From a bacterium (GTDB lineage Bacteria; Cyanobacteriota; Vampirovibrionia; Vampirovibrionales; Vampirovibrionaceae): a stretch of 64,000 nt of DNA. The notes beneath the pieces were generated by a model. That model was not told the origin of the DNA. It made no database searches and worked only from the letters and a program-made list of their open reading frames with translations. The translations under genes and the position numbers were made by a program. The DNA lies in the NCBI GenBank assembly GCA_030429585.1, contig JAUIEU010000001.1, forward strand, positions 925,994 through 989,993, read 5' to 3'. This document shows positions 17,654 to 25,905 of this stretch, one piece after another (position 1 is the stretch's first letter; each line of letters begins with the position of its first letter).

Positions 17654-19075
17654 ATGCCGTTGCCATCCGCACAGCCTACCAACACCACCGAGCCCACCCG
17701 ACCACGCCTATTGGCGCGGCTACGCCAGCGGCTTTTTACCCCAAGCAACCGTACCCTGGTACTGGTTATTATTATTGCCGCCTGGGTGATGATTATTGGG
17801 CTAGGCAAGCTATTGCCATGGGCTAGCGCGCTAACCTTACTGTTTGCCATTATGTTTGGCTACTTCACCCTGGTATCTATCCGGTTATGGCGGGGCCACA
17901 GCAAACCCCAACCCACAGCCCTACACCCGGATGACCTCCCCCATATTTCTATTGTGGTGGCCGCCCACAACGAAGCCGCCGTTATCGGCGCCCTGCTAAA
18001 AAACCTGCTGGCCCTAAACTACCCCCGCTACGATATTTGCATTATGGATGACCGGAGCACCGATGGCACCGCCGCCATTGCCCAAACCATTGCCGATAGC
18101 CCAGCGGTCCAACAGGCCCAAGAAAAAGGCTTAACAGCCCTGCAAGTGGTTAGCCGTGCCGCCCACACCACCCCGGGCAAATCCGCCGTGTTAAACGAAG
18201 CCCTGGGCCTAACCCAAGGCGAGCTCATTGCCGTGTTTGACGCCGATGCCCAGGTACCTCAAGATTTCCTCATTCAAATGGCGGCCTACTTTATCGATGA
18301 CTGCGTTGGGGCCGTACAAGCCCGCAAGGTAGTGAGCAACCCAGCCACTAACCTGCTTACCCGCACCCAGTATTTTGAAATGGCCATGGATAGCTACATC
18401 CAAACCGGGCGCGATAGCATTGGTGGCGCCGCAGAACTGCGCGGCAACGGGCAAGTGGTACGCCGCAGCGCCGTTATGGCCGTAGGCGGTTGGAACGACC
18501 ACAGCCTGACCGACGATCTCGACCTCTCCACCCGCTTCCACCTTTCTGGGTGGGAAATACGCTTTGCCGCCACCACCCCCGTGTTTGAAGAAGCCATCCC
18601 CAGGCTGGCCGCCCTATACCGCCAGCGCCGCCGCTGGGCAGAAGGCAGCCTGGTGCGCTACTTGGAATACGCCCCTAGCGTGCTGACAGCCAATAATGTG
18701 TCTTTACGGGCCAAGGCCGATTTGGTGGCCTACATTATCGAATTTCTCTTCCCCCTATGGCTGCTGATTGATTACACCTACTTGGTCATTGGTTCTATTA
18801 TTGGCGACCCCCACACCATCCATATTTTATCATCGCTAATGCTGCTGCCAGTGCTGGGCTTGTTTTTCTACGGCCTGCTTATGGCCGCCCTGCGCCGATT
18901 TGAACCAACGATTCCGTGGTTTAGTGCCCTATGGTGGGCCGGTGCCACGGCAGTATACCTGGTAACCGTATGGGTGCCGGTAACCCTGTGGGTTGTGCTT
19001 AAACTGCTGCTGCGCGGCGACCCTGAATTTGACTGGGGCAAAACCGACCACCACGGCCTAGCGGTAGCAGATTAA
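17654..19075 (+). CDS. Processive-type family 2 glycosyltransferase, membrane-bound
   Basis: A 473-residue GT2 enzyme. Two N-terminal membrane helices (LVLVIIIAAWVMIIGL and ALTLLFAIMFGYFTLVS) precede the catalytic domain. The domain has IVVAAHNEAAVIGALL, DDRSTDGT, the metal-binding FDADAQVP, LTDDLDLSTR, and the QxxRW-type RQRRRWAEGSL of processive synthases. Two or three membrane helices follow. Related enzymes make beta-glycans or glycolipid head groups; cellulose or hyaluronan cannot be claimed. It closes the MFS-GT28-GT2 group. Confidence 0.9.
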   Translation: MPLPSAQPTNTTEPTRPRLLARLRQRLFTPSNRTLVLVIIIAAWVMIIGLGKLLPWASALTLLFAIMFGYFTLVSIRLWRGHSKPQPTALHPDDLPHISIVVAAHNEAAVIGALLKNLLALNYPRYDICIMDDRSTDGTAAIAQTIADSPAVQQAQEKGLTALQVVSRAAHTTPGKSAVLNEALGLTQGELIAVFDADAQVPQDFLIQMAAYFIDDCVGAVQARKVVSNPATNLLTRTQYFEMAMDSYIQTGRDSIGGAAELRGNGQVVRRSAVMAVGGWNDHSLTDDLDLSTRFHLSGWEIRFAATTPVFEEAIPRLAALYRQRRRWAEGSLVRYLEYAPSVLTANNVSLRAKADLVAYIIEFLFPLWLLIDYTYLVIGSIIGDPHTIHILSSLMLLPVLGLFFYGLLMAALRRFEPTIPWFSALWWAGATAVYLVTVWVPVTLWVVLKLLLRGDPEFDWGKTDHHGLAVAD

Positions 19076-19130
19076 CAGATTAAAAGGGCGACAAGCCGAT
19101 ACAAGCCTGCCGTAAGCCCGCCCCAAAAAG

Positions 19131-19177
19131 CCTATAAAAAGAAAAACCCTGCCCACTCATAAGTGCGAGGGGCAGGG
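19131..19177 (-). terminator. Rho-independent terminator for the small repeat-motif gene
   Basis: On the minus strand CCCTGCCC pairs perfectly with GGGCAGGG (8 bp), followed by TTTTTCTTTTT. The T-run is only on the minus strand, so it serves the minus-strand gene ending at 19261 and not the GT2 gene on the plus strand. This supports a real transcript there. Confidence 0.85.
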
Positions 19178-19260
19178 GGCAAGTCTTCTAAAAAAGTCTA
19201 AAAGACTTGGTAAGGGGCTTAACAGAGTAATAATTGAAGGGAGAGGGTATGTAGGTAAGC

Positions 19261-19500
19261 TTAGGCCAAGGCGCTAAAGCGGCAACCCGTACAGTTAGTA
19301 CTGACCTGTGGGGTAGCCTGTTGACGCTGAGCGCTAAAAGGGTAAGCGCCTGCAAACGGCGTCCACATTTGGGGGTTACTATTTTTAAGGGCACTGAACT
19401 GGGGTTGTGCTGGCGTCGCTTGCACGCGATGGGCACGGTTAGCAGCAATACCAGGGAATTGAGGGCGGGCTACAGACGTTGCAGCAAATAGGGGGTTCAT
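19261..19500 (-). CDS. Small protein made of repeated P-x-F-S-A-like motifs
   Basis: A 79-residue protein rich in Ala, Pro, Gln and Phe. It carries six variants of one short motif: NPLFAAT, RPQFPGI, QPQFSALK, WTPFAGA, YPFSAQR and, at the very C terminus, CRFSALA. The C-terminal third holds a C-x-x-C pair (NCTGC). No family is recognised. A strong minus-strand terminator follows the stop. The start is uncertain: the Met at 19500 begins the motif region, but the frame is open to 19569 and would add a short hydrophobic stretch (VHVLALSVVMILT) that could be a signal sequence. The call rests on repeat structure and terminator. Confidence 0.55.
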   Translation of the reverse strand: MNPLFAATSVARPQFPGIAANRAHRVQATPAQPQFSALKNSNPQMWTPFAGAYPFSAQRQQATPQVSTNCTGCRFSALA

Positions 19501-19795
19501 GAGGTCGAACGGTTTAACCGTTTGTCTGGTTAGAATCATCACAACAGAAAGGGCTAAGACATGAACCATAACAAAGCGACGATGTCATCGAATTGTCATA
19601 GTGTCTTATTACACTTTCTATATGTGTATTATGGACACAACTAGAGCTGTGTCAACTCTACACGAAGTAAAATCCCGTAACGTTACATTTGTTTACAAAA
19701 AGGCAGAAATCCGTGATTTTGTTGCCTTTTTTCTACATGGCAAAAAACAATGCAGCCCCACATTTCCACCATTACACCCCTAGCAATACCCTCTT

Positions 19796-20950
19796 TTACG
19801 GGTGCCTTGGGCACCAGTGGCAGGCAACTGGCAGGGGTTGTGTTGCTTGGGCCGAATGCCGGTGGCGTAATGTTTGGCACTCAGGGTGTTGCCACGCATG
19901 GTGCTCCCATACATTGTTTTGGGGCACGGGTATGGCCAATTGCCGCGGGCAATTAGAAGCCCGTAAATCCGCCCGAACGCTTAATGTCTCATTCACGGCG
20001 GGGCAGCCCTGGCGGGGCTGGGCGTGATACACCACCGGCCACTGCACCGCAATAGGCCAGGGTTGCTGTTGGCAGGCCTTAATAAAGGTGGCCACCTCCT
20101 GGTGATGCCCATACAGGGTAATCATGTCGTCGTCGAACAAAGTAGAAAGCCATTCATCCGGTACGGTCGCCCCCAGGCCATCGGCCACATCCAGGGTGTC
20201 CGCCTGCCGACGGGTATCATTTGGATCTGGTAGCATTAGGCGCGTTTCAAAGGCAATGCCATCTGCCCCCCACTCTGCCGCTTTTTGAATCAACTCAGGC
20301 ATATGGAAGACTGACAAGGTATCCACCACCATGGCCACCTCTACAAACGTGTTGCCCCCCAGCTTCGCTTGCTGGCGGTAACGCAGCACATCCAATATCA
20401 GTTTTCGTCGTTGCAAGTACTGGTGCAAGTTGCATTGGCCGTTAAAGGCGGCACTAAAGGCGGATGGCGTGGGCGCCACCAACTGAAAGGTAAGATGATC
20501 CAAGGATGATTCTAACAGACGCAGCACATCAGAAAACTCGCACTGGCCGTGGCTATACACCCGTGTTACCGGGTTGTTATACTCAGCCGCCGCCTGAATC
20601 ATCTCTGGCAATACCGGGTTGTTAATGGGCTCGCCCCAACCGGAAAAGGTCATGGTTTGCACTTCCGGCACTTGGTCTAAGGCAAACTGAAAGGATGCCA
20701 ACTCAAGCTTATCATCCGGCTGGGGTTGAATATGGCTAAGCAACGGATGGGTGGGCTGCCATGGTGCCCCGCGCCAAAACGTTTGCGCACCACAGGTAGC
20801 ATTAGGGGCAAAAAACAAGTGGAGCTCTTGGGCGGCCGCCTGCCGAGAGGCATTAGGTGAAACAAGCTGAGACAGTTGGTTTAGCCAACGGGGCACCCGC
20901 CCCAAAATAGATTTTCGGGGAGGTGTTGGTTTGGACATAAAAACGGACAT
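19796..20950 (-). CDS. Radical-SAM-like protein lacking the core Fe-S cysteines
   Basis: A 384-residue protein with a radical SAM-type barrel. LHLFFAPNATC takes the place of the first strand, and TFSGWGEPINNPVLPEMIQ matches the GWGEP motif that binds SAM in SPASM enzymes. The core C-x3-C-x2-C is absent: only the first Cys (NATC) remains, followed by GAQTFW. The C-terminal part looks like a SPASM domain, with Cys in GCPAV, NCPRQ, PECQT and ACHWC. It may be a non-catalytic relative, a binding partner or a decaying gene. The reading frame is clean, so recent decay is unlikely. Met 20950 has a GGGGCG upstream; Met 20938 is also possible. Confidence 0.65.
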   Translation of the reverse strand: MSVFMSKPTPPRKSILGRVPRWLNQLSQLVSPNASRQAAAQELHLFFAPNATCGAQTFWRGAPWQPTHPLLSHIQPQPDDKLELASFQFALDQVPEVQTMTFSGWGEPINNPVLPEMIQAAAEYNNPVTRVYSHGQCEFSDVLRLLESSLDHLTFQLVAPTPSAFSAAFNGQCNLHQYLQRRKLILDVLRYRQQAKLGGNTFVEVAMVVDTLSVFHMPELIQKAAEWGADGIAFETRLMLPDPNDTRRQADTLDVADGLGATVPDEWLSTLFDDDMITLYGHHQEVATFIKACQQQPWPIAVQWPVVYHAQPRQGCPAVNETLSVRADLRASNCPRQLAIPVPQNNVWEHHAWQHPECQTLRHRHSAQATQPLPVACHWCPRHP

Positions 20951-20986
20951 TTATCGCCCCTAACTCATGGCATACACCTGTAACGG

Positions 20987-21784
20987 TTATGCATTAAGTG
21001 CTTTTCGCAAGGCTAACGCCTGCTTAACGCGGGTTTCCACCACATCCCAACGGATCGCATTACCAAACACGGTTAAATAATCACCCTTATTGGTGCCAAA
21101 ATCAATCATGTAGGCATGCTCATACACATCCAGCACCACCAAGGGGTGGAACCACAATGGGGTACCGCCATCGTGGGCGTCTAGGCCATAGTTGTATACC
21201 CGGTTATCCAACAGGCTAAGGCCCGTTACCACCCAACCGCGCATGCTTTTGCCCACATTGGTCATATCTGCAAAATACTGCTCGTGGCTACCAAAATCTC
21301 GCATCACCAAACGACGCATTAAGGTACCCATATTGGGTTGGTCTTCGCCTAGGTTGCTAAAATACCAATCGTGGAGCAACGCCCCGTTTAGGGCATAACT
21401 ATGCTTATGCTGTAGCGTGCGCATATCCGTGGCCTTACCAGCCTGTAGCGCGGCATTACTGGCGTTTAGTTTTTTCACATAGCCTTCGTACAAGCCCACG
21501 TGTTGGGATAGCTGCTTCCACGATATACCGCTTACTCGGTCTTTCAACGGCGTAAAATCTTTGGGGGTAATGGGTTGGGTTGTGGGGGCTGGCAACAGAA
21601 TCGTATCCTTCGCCATGCCACAGGCTTCTACCAGTGGGGCCACTGGGCTAGCAGCCAACAAAGCACTTAACCCTAGCGCACCGCCAGCGGCGCCCGCCAT
21701 TTTTAATACATCTCGCCGAGATACCGACAAGGCAGCCTCATCGTTATCCACAGTCGCGTCATCAACAAAAGGGGTGGTTATCAT
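20987..21784 (-). CDS. Tat-exported Fe/Mn superoxide dismutase
   Basis: A 265-residue SOD with a long leader. The first 55 residues contain SRRDVLKMAG with twin Arg23-Arg24, a hydrophobic stretch (GALGLSALLAAS) and an Ala/Cys end, the form of a Tat signal. The SOD domain follows, with metal ligands His95 (LSQHVGLYEG), His138 (ALLHDWYFSNL), Asp219 and His223 (LDVYEHAYMIDFG). It converts superoxide to oxygen and peroxide. Folded, metal-loaded export fits the Tat route. Fe versus Mn cannot be told. Some surrounding motifs are divergent (GSHEQYFAD instead of GSF-type). Confidence 0.9.
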   Translation of the reverse strand: MITTPFVDDATVDNDEAALSVSRRDVLKMAGAAGGALGLSALLAASPVAPLVEACGMAKDTILLPAPTTQPITPKDFTPLKDRVSGISWKQLSQHVGLYEGYVKKLNASNAALQAGKATDMRTLQHKHSYALNGALLHDWYFSNLGEDQPNMGTLMRRLVMRDFGSHEQYFADMTNVGKSMRGWVVTGLSLLDNRVYNYGLDAHDGGTPLWFHPLVVLDVYEHAYMIDFGTNKGDYLTVFGNAIRWDVVETRVKQALALRKALNA

Positions 21785-22032
21785 GGTTCAAAATCTCCCG
21801 TATCCAACAGCTGCAACCTTACAGCAATTTACAGACACCCCCATTGTGGCACAGTTACCCTACCCTGGTACAGGTAGCCGCCCACCCACTCGCTGGTTAA
21901 TTCTACCTATTCACGCACGTTACCTAATTACGGCAATTTGTGCCTGTTGTTTTATTTAGGATACCTACTTTACCCTAGGCGCAGTGAACCCCCTTATTTC
22001 AACCCGATTTTTACATTAATTACCCCTACTTA

Positions 22033-23322
22033 ATGAAACCTGTTATCCCCCCTAGCATGGGCCTTATGCCCCGTTCTCTTTACTGGATGGAACGCAACCA
22101 GCTTAGTGATATCCTGATTAAGGATTTGCTAGGCTTTAACATGCCCCGCATGACGGTAGCCGCCATGCGCAGCACCGGGGATTTTTTAGATACCACCCGC
22201 ATGGAGCTTTCCAACACTTCCGTCACCGTGTTGGGGTCGCTTACCGTGCCCTTTTTTATGCGGCATTTGGCAGCCATGGTCTCTGGTATGCCCCAAAAAA
22301 CCTTAAAAAAATTAGGCCACGATGCCACCCTTCGGAAAACGGCCACCGCTGCCCAAAAAATGGGCCACCTGGCGGGCAGCTTGGGTTTTTTAGTACCCTT
22401 TGCCTTTGCCTTTGCCAGCACCCCCTACCTTCGTAACTGGATAACCCTAAAACAAGCAGGCACCGCCAATTTTGAAGAAATCATCGGCCTAGGGAAAAGC
22501 CCGAAAGGGCACCACAACGACAGAAGCTATAAAGAAGAACTCGCCTTTCAACTTGGCAAAGTGCGAGATTTAAACCTAATTGGCGTAGGGCTTGGGGCAG
22601 TAACCACCATACTCCTTGGCTTAAAGGCCCGAAACCTTGCCGCAAAAAGCCGTAAGGCCGGTGCCAAGGTGGCCCATAAAACCATTAACAAACTATTTAA
22701 TGCCTTCCACCTTTCTGGCAATAACGCCAACCAAATCACGGGGGATCTCAGCGTATTTATATGGTGGCTACTCCCCGCGTATACCGGTTATATTTTAGCC
22801 TCTCGGGGTAAGCACGAGCGCCGCGAAAACATTATTAAAACCGTTAATTCCTTACTGTGGTTTACTATTTTTAACCGTATTTTTACCAAGCCTCATTTTG
22901 GCAAGCTATTCCGCACGGCCCAAAAACGCTTAGGCGTTACCTTAGCCAAGGGGCCAACACTATTTAAAAACACGGCAGGGGCCAGAAAAAAAGGCTTGGC
23001 CAAGTTAGGGGCCTGGGTTAAGCACCAAAGCCAACTGCCCAAATGGGTACCCGGCTGGCAAGCTATCGCCAACCTAGAAAAAACCAACCCCAATGCCTAC
23101 CACCACCTGGCCCGCCTGCGCACTAACCGAGATTTAAGCTTACTGGCCATTAGTATTGTGATGCTGGCCACCACCCCAGCGGTACTCAATGTCATCCTTA
23201 CCCGGGCGCGGGTTAAAGCAGAACGGAAACATTACGCCCTACACAACGGCCTACAAGCCATAAACCGTGGTTTGCTCCCTGTCAACAACCCTTATACCGG
23301 CATTCCTATTAATACGGCGTAA
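22033..23322 (+). CDS. Uncharacterised polytopic membrane protein
   Basis: A 429-residue protein not assigned to a family. Five or six hydrophobic segments are visible: LGSLTVPFFMRHL, AGSLGFLVPFAFAFAS, LIGVGLGAVTTILLGL, VFIWWLLPAYTGYIL, TVNSLLWFTIFN and LAISIVMLATTPAVLNVIL. The loops are strongly basic (KNTAGARKKGLAKL, KSRKAGAKVAHKT). The N-terminal 55 residues contain DILIKDLLGFNMPRM, which looks like a conserved amphipathic start. There is no signal peptide. Codon use matches the host core genes, so this is probably an old resident of the lineage. It stands alone between the divergent SOD gene and the convergent subtilisin-like gene. Confidence 0.75.
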   Translation: MKPVIPPSMGLMPRSLYWMERNQLSDILIKDLLGFNMPRMTVAAMRSTGDFLDTTRMELSNTSVTVLGSLTVPFFMRHLAAMVSGMPQKTLKKLGHDATLRKTATAAQKMGHLAGSLGFLVPFAFAFASTPYLRNWITLKQAGTANFEEIIGLGKSPKGHHNDRSYKEELAFQLGKVRDLNLIGVGLGAVTTILLGLKARNLAAKSRKAGAKVAHKTINKLFNAFHLSGNNANQITGDLSVFIWWLLPAYTGYILASRGKHERRENIIKTVNSLLWFTIFNRIFTKPHFGKLFRTAQKRLGVTLAKGPTLFKNTAGARKKGLAKLGAWVKHQSQLPKWVPGWQAIANLEKTNPNAYHHLARLRTNRDLSLLAISIVMLATTPAVLNVILTRARVKAERKHYALHNGLQAINRGLLPVNNPYTGIPINTA

Positions 23323-23339
23323 TACAACCAGCCCCCACG

Positions 23340-24281
23340 TTACTCTTTAGTATGTTGGGCCCGGCCTTGGATATTATCCTGATACGCACGCTTTACCATG
23401 GCCCGCGGTGTTGCAAAAGAATTCCCTTCAAATATAGTCTTGTCTTCCCCCGTAACCACATCGCCTATACTTAGCGGCTGACTGTTTAACGTTGCTCGGC
23501 TATCCACAGGTTTGTCAGAATGGTATTCATCTGCCTGGAGAAACCCATCGCAATTACGGTCCACCCCCCAAAATAGTTGGCTATTACCATCTCCTTCTTT
23601 GTCATAGACAATTAAATGGAGTCGTGGGTCGTTGGTTTCATCCACTAGCTCACTTTCGCTATAAGGTTTTCCATCACTGCCGTCTCTGTCAGCGCCAACA
23701 CAGGTATTGCCTTTTAGGGCGCAATAATCACTAAAACGGTCATCTCTATTTGGGGCTGCAGTATACCAACGGTCTTCAAAACGGTTTAACAGGGTTACAA
23801 AATAAGGCCGTTTCCTCTTAATGTTCGCTCGGCTATTATCAATAAGGGTATCCGGTAAGTCATACTGGTTCATCGCCTTTTTAGATTTCTCTGAAAAACT
23901 GGTGTTCACATAATCCACCCCAAAGCCCGGCTGGCTAACCGCATTAATAACACCCTCTAATTTAGCCTCATCTAAACGGCCATTACGATGGCTAACATTA
24001 AACGGGCTGAACGAAACTACCGTTGAAAAGGCATCACCAAAATACTGGTGGCACGCATCCTTGCAAGCCAGTTCTACCATTTCGCCATGGGATAAGTACG
24101 TTTTTGTACGCCAGGTATCATACTTATGGTACTGAAAAACCGCCTTAGCTTCATTCGGTGGTGTAAAATCATCCACCATAGCAAAGGTAATTTTCTCCAG
24201 TGGGTTTTCCCCTAGCCCTTTGGTACCCAAAGCTGGCTGATTTAGTAATCGTTCCGGTTGTAGTGGCGTCAGCCATGTCAT
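23340..24281 (-). CDS. Divergent subtilisin-like (S8) protein with an EF-hand loop
   Basis: A 313-residue, AT-rich gene. Subtilase landmarks occur in the right order: Asp37 in TFAMVDDF, His65 in LSHGEMVELA, the oxyanion Asn126 in VDYVNTSFS, and Ser288 in GNSFATPRAM. A perfect EF-hand loop spans residues 241-252 (DRNCDGFLQADE), just before the Ser motif, and could bind calcium. Spacing and flanks are unlike classical subtilases, so activity is not certain. Met 24281 is chosen as the first ATG before the conserved part. The frame is open to 24383 and would add a hydrophobic stretch (IGVFIYLIGGII) that could act as an export signal. It is a single gene, with base use unlike its neighbours. Confidence 0.65.
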   Translation of the reverse strand: MTWLTPLQPERLLNQPALGTKGLGENPLEKITFAMVDDFTPPNEAKAVFQYHKYDTWRTKTYLSHGEMVELACKDACHQYFGDAFSTVVSFSPFNVSHRNGRLDEAKLEGVINAVSQPGFGVDYVNTSFSEKSKKAMNQYDLPDTLIDNSRANIKRKRPYFVTLLNRFEDRWYTAAPNRDDRFSDYCALKGNTCVGADRDGSDGKPYSESELVDETNDPRLHLIVYDKEGDGNSQLFWGVDRNCDGFLQADEYHSDKPVDSRATLNSQPLSIGDVVTGEDKTIFEGNSFATPRAMVKRAYQDNIQGRAQHTKE

Positions 24282-24550
24282 TTTTATTATTCCCCCAATT
24301 AAATATATAAAAACACCTATTTTAACTTTTATGCCACTTTGTAAAACAGCAGTAACAGCCACCCGTAAGCCATACTCCACCACCTGGAGGACATTTTGGC
24401 CAATTTAGCCTGAAAGCAGGCTATTGTTATGAAGTTTTGTAACATCCTCGCCGATACCCGTGGGTGAGGCGTTGTCGTTTCCCGAGCCACCATCATGCTC
24501 TACTCAACGATGCCGCCCACCAATACCACACTTTGCGAGGACACCCGGCC

Positions 24551-25336
24551 ATGGCCAACAACAACGCCATACCGCCCAATAGCAGTATTCAACGCGCTGC
24601 CACACAGCCCGTCCAAACCGTTCAGCCTACGGTGCTCCACGGTTACCTAAACTCTCATGGGCCTGGGCTTGCCATTAGCAGCCGCGGCATGAATGCCAAC
24701 CTCTTCCAAATGAGCATGCATACCGACAATATTTCTCACTTTGGTGTGCCAGGCTACCATCGCAAAGACCCGATTGTTACCCAGTTTGCCGAATACCTGG
24801 GCGCTAACGGTATTGACGAAAGCACCAGCGAAGAAATTGGACGCATACGCCGCAGTGATAACCCACTGGATGTTGCCCTAAACACCCCTGGCTACTTACA
24901 AAAAGTAGACCCCAACACAGGCCGCATTGACCTAACCCGCGATGGGCGCATGAGCCTGGATAAAAACGGCAACCTGCTCTCATTAGATGGCAAACCCATC
25001 TTATCCATTGAAGGCACCCCCATCCAGCTGCCTCATCAGCCTGTGGCCATTAAAGACGATTTAAAAATATCGGATACCGGCACCATTAGCCTGCTGAACC
25101 GAGAGTCCGGCCTAACCACCGAGGTGGCCAGCATTAACGTGGTTACCCCCGATGGGCAACCCGTCAAAGACATCAACATGCAACAAGGCCACGTGGAAGA
25201 CAGCAATGTTTTTCTCCAAAACGAATTCTCTCGGTTACTGCCCTTGCGGCGACAGTTCGAAGCCAACCGGCAACTCTTCCTTATCCAAAGCGATGCGCTT
25301 TCGCGAACCATCCAAGAGCTAGGCCGAGTCCAATAA
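24551..25336 (+). CDS. Flagellar hook/rod protein, FlgF/FlgG family
   Basis: A 261-residue axial protein. The N-terminal rod motif is degenerate (NISHFGVPGYHRKDP in place of NNLANVNTPGYK). The middle has LDVALNTPGYLQ and TRDGRMSLDKNGNLLS, typical of FlgF/FlgG. The C terminus is QQGHVEDSNVFLQNEFSRLL with REFEANRQLF-like helices. About 45 extra residues precede the rod motif. It is most likely FlgF-like (or FlhO-like) because the better match to FlgG is two genes downstream. Met 24551 is chosen because GAGG lies ten bases upstream. First gene of the rod cluster. Confidence 0.85.
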   Translation: MANNNAIPPNSSIQRAATQPVQTVQPTVLHGYLNSHGPGLAISSRGMNANLFQMSMHTDNISHFGVPGYHRKDPIVTQFAEYLGANGIDESTSEEIGRIRRSDNPLDVALNTPGYLQKVDPNTGRIDLTRDGRMSLDKNGNLLSLDGKPILSIEGTPIQLPHQPVAIKDDLKISDTGTISLLNRESGLTTEVASINVVTPDGQPVKDINMQQGHVEDSNVFLQNEFSRLLPLRRQFEANRQLFLIQSDALSRTIQELGRVQ

Positions 25337-25438
25337 GGCGCAGTGGCGCCACTGTATTTGAGCTGATGCGCTGCTTCTGAAAGCCACCTCAAATCAACCT
25401 AATACCACACCCATTTTCACTCTCTCAGGAACAACCTC

Positions 25439-25903
25439 ATGGCGACTAAAACTAAACAACTAACCCCCACCCAACAAAAAATAGCTGTTGGAATGGTTGC
25501 CGCACTCCTTCTTACCGTTGGCTCAATATGGGGCTTATTTATATACGCAAATCACAAAAAGAGTGTCAACTATGACAAACAAAAGCTAGCGTTAGAAGAG
25601 TCATTACAAATAAGCACTTTTGAGGAATTCAACGGTAACTCCAAAGATGAAACCATCCAAAATATTCTTACAAATTTGGATAAAAATATCGCGACAAAGA
25701 AATTTGAAAACAAAAGATATCGTGCAGGATCCCACAATAATTCAGGTCTAGGGGCCATCAATCTTCTTCTCCCTAAATTCACGATCAATTACCCAACTAA
25801 AAAATTAGCTATTCTCCAAGAAATTAGTAATGACCAACACATCAGCAGCGATGAGCTAGCCACTATCAATACCCTTCTAAAACAACCTAACCGGAGAGCT
25901 TAA
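25439..25903 (+). CDS. Membrane-anchored orphan protein inside the rod cluster
   Basis: Unrecognised 154-residue protein. One membrane helix (about residues 15-36, VGMVAALLLTVGSIWGLFIYA) follows a short basic tail. The rest, about 115 residues, is Lys/Asn/Glu-rich and would lie outside the cytoplasm. The base composition is clearly more AT-rich than the flagellar genes on both sides, and codon choice differs (AAA, AAT and ATT common). AGGAAC precedes the ATG, and the stop is two bases before flgG, so it is translated as part of the flagellar unit. It could be a lineage-specific basal-body accessory or an insertion. Confidence 0.7.
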   Translation: MATKTKQLTPTQQKIAVGMVAALLLTVGSIWGLFIYANHKKSVNYDKQKLALEESLQISTFEEFNGNSKDETIQNILTNLDKNIATKKFENKRYRAGSHNNSGLGAINLLLPKFTINYPTKKLAILQEISNDQHISSDELATINTLLKQPNRRA

Positions 25904-25905
25904 TC

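Noticed and set aside
21784-21959. 58-codon frame divergent from the SOD gene, starting on its start codon
   Set aside because: The start overlaps the SOD start, there is no ribosome site, and the protein has no recognisable pattern; it is probably leader DNA.
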